A stretch of 64,000 nt of DNA from Bombyx mori. Its lineage: Eukaryota > Arthropoda > Insecta > Lepidoptera > Bombycidae. This document shows positions 21,046 to 64,000 of the stretch, piece by piece (position 1 is the stretch's first letter; each line of letters opens with the position of its first letter). The notes beneath the pieces were generated by a model. That model worked only from the letters and a program-made list of their open reading frames with translations. It did no database searches and had not been told where the DNA came from. Location of the stretch: contig NC_085133.1 in assembly GCF_030269925.1 (NCBI RefSeq), positions 1,570,001-1,634,000 of the forward strand, written 5' to 3'. Position numbers and translations under genes: made by a program.

Positions 21046-22159
21046 ATAATATAAAAATGTTCCATACGGATTCGTTTTTTCGTAATTGGACTAGAGTATA
21101 GTCAGGATGTGCATTAATACGTTGACGCGTCATTGCATTACTCAAGAAAAGCCTACGCCTGATCCATTTGATGAAAACAGCAGGCGCATCAACCCCCTTA
21201 CGTTGGTAGATCCTGTCTTTCAGTTAATAAAAATAACGTATTTTCAAATGAACCGAATTCAATATATTCTTTCTCAAACAATCAACTATTGTAGTCAATC
21301 GTTTTTAACACGATGGCATTGGTTTTATAAAAACTAATTTCAGTTAACAAATTTATTCACAATAACAGGTATATTTTCTCATACAAAATACAAATTTTCC
21401 ATATGTTAATATTTATATAATATATAAAACAAGCAAGCAACAATATGACTAGAACATACTCGAAAAATTACATAATATATTCTAGAAAAAATACTATATC
21501 TCTTATACCTCAAGGTTAAGCAAATTCTTATTCAAATTCATTATTGTGTATTCAAAAGGCATATTTAAAACATAATATTAAGATTTCTCCTTTATTTTTC
21601 GGAAAATTTTCTACAATCTCAACCAAAGGCCGTAAAATCGAATATTTTTATATTAAATATGGTATATAAATAATTAATTTTATTTCCTTTTTGATAAGAA
21701 TAAATATTATTCGTACAAAAAATATTTCATTAAAATTTAAGGCGTCGTATGATTTGGCACTTTTTTTTTTTGTTAATATACATAATTGAATATATTTCTC
21801 TAATACCTATCTTAAGGCACGATGCCGTGTATAATATATAATATATTTCCTCATCTTAAAATAAAATCATTCATACGTTTTATTACTTTCATTTAAAAAA
21901 AAAAAAAAACGAATCAAAACCATTTCAAAATTCAATATTTATAAATACAATACAAAATATTCATTCTCAAGCATCTAAAGCGTTTTCTATAACATAAGTT
22001 TATTTACAAAAATATTTCGTTACTAAACTCCCAGGGCGCAGGGCGCTCGCCCTAAAAGCCCGGCTTCACCCGAAACCAGGTCGACAAAAAAAACCCTGTA
22101 CAGATTTCAGTCCATACAAGGTGAAAAGGGAATCCCGCATCGGCACGTAGTTTGGTGTT
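21046..22159. other. Trailer between the convergent genes, includes channel 3' UTR
   Basis: Just below 22,160 lies the 3' UTR of the calcium channel (- strand), including a GC-rich patch near 22,030-22,060. The rest is very AT-rich. Several AATAAA-like words occur on the - strand, but I cannot pick the used site. Confidence 0.4.
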
Positions 22160-63542
<41,383 letters not shown>

Positions 63543-63810
63543 CTAGTGAAGGAACAAAACTGGTCTTAAAGCTTTCTTCAATTTGAATTTGATTAGAGAT
63601 TACTATTAGAATTATAAATTTATAGTTCGACTGCCACTTCAAATCAGGTTTTGACCTGAGTGAAGTAAGTGATATCGTTTATTCCCTTTATCGTAAAAGT
63701 CATTTGTGAACTGGTATAAAGCATGCACATATTTCGTTCGAAAACAAAATTATATGCTTGCGTTAATTGCATGACTGTCCTGCACGTGAAGTGTACAGGT
63801 TTTATTTTTA

Positions 63811-64000
63811 TTTTTTTATTGCTTAGATGAGTGGACGAGCTCACAGCCCACCTGGTGTTAAATGGTAACTGGAGCCTATAGATATCTACAACGTAAATGT
63901 GCCACCCACCTTGAGATATAAGTTCTAAGGTCTCAATTATAGTTACAACGGCTGCCCCACCCTTTAAACCGAAACGCATTACTGCTTCACGGCAGAAATA
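63811..64000 (-). mobile_element. Bm1-type SINE, cut by the window end
   Basis: Inverted body from TTTTTTATTGCTTAGATGAG to the edge at CTTCACGGCAGAAATA. Confidence 0.85.

Overview
This is insect genomic DNA, almost certainly Bombyx (silkworm) or a very close relative. The evidence is about twenty copies of a Bm1-type SINE, other repeats that look lepidopteran, AT-rich introns and an insect L-type calcium channel gene. All names come from recognition of protein and repeat patterns; no search was run.

Left part (1-16 kb): mostly dead mobile DNA. It holds an internally deleted BEL/Pao LTR retrotransposon with a surviving 1157-codon ORF (48-3521), and a probable 3' LTR with perfect 43-bp tandem repeats. 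It also holds LINE 3' fragments, a solo LTR (9.2-9.6 kb), an RTE-like LINE fragment (11.4-12.1 kb) and a mariner with both inverted ends, TA target sites and three nonsense codons (14,381-15,670).

Middle (16.4-20.1 kb, + strand): a cluster of small Cys/Pro-rich ORFs that share a module (C..E.PP.PC ... LCV.K.KNP) which I cannot assign to a named family. The last one is followed two bases after its stop by a second, coiled-coil ORF in a strong start context, so the pair looks dicistronic.

Right part (22.1-63.5 kb, - strand): the 3' two thirds of one large gene, a Cav1 (L-type) voltage-gated calcium channel alpha-1 subunit (Drosophila Ca-alpha1D type). I resolved 39 coding exons, from the domain I S6 segment to the stop codon. 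Domain I up to S6 lies beyond the window's right edge. From domain I S6 (63,542) to 26,556 the splice sites and phases agree. One junction in the distal C-terminus is unresolved. Two adjacent 108-bp, phase-0 exons both encode domain III S5 and look like a mutually exclusive pair. A 30-bp exon sits in the IV S3-S4 linker.

Introns of the channel gene carry Bm1 SINEs, a second tRNA-derived SINE, a MITE pair, Helitron-like remnants, a solo LTR, LINE tails and one full-length, apparently intact jockey-type LINE (26,785-31,954). That LINE has a poly-A tail and an 11-bp target-site duplication, and lies in the sense orientation in the intron between 32.4 and 26.6 kb. The Cys/Pro cluster and the channel gene are convergent.
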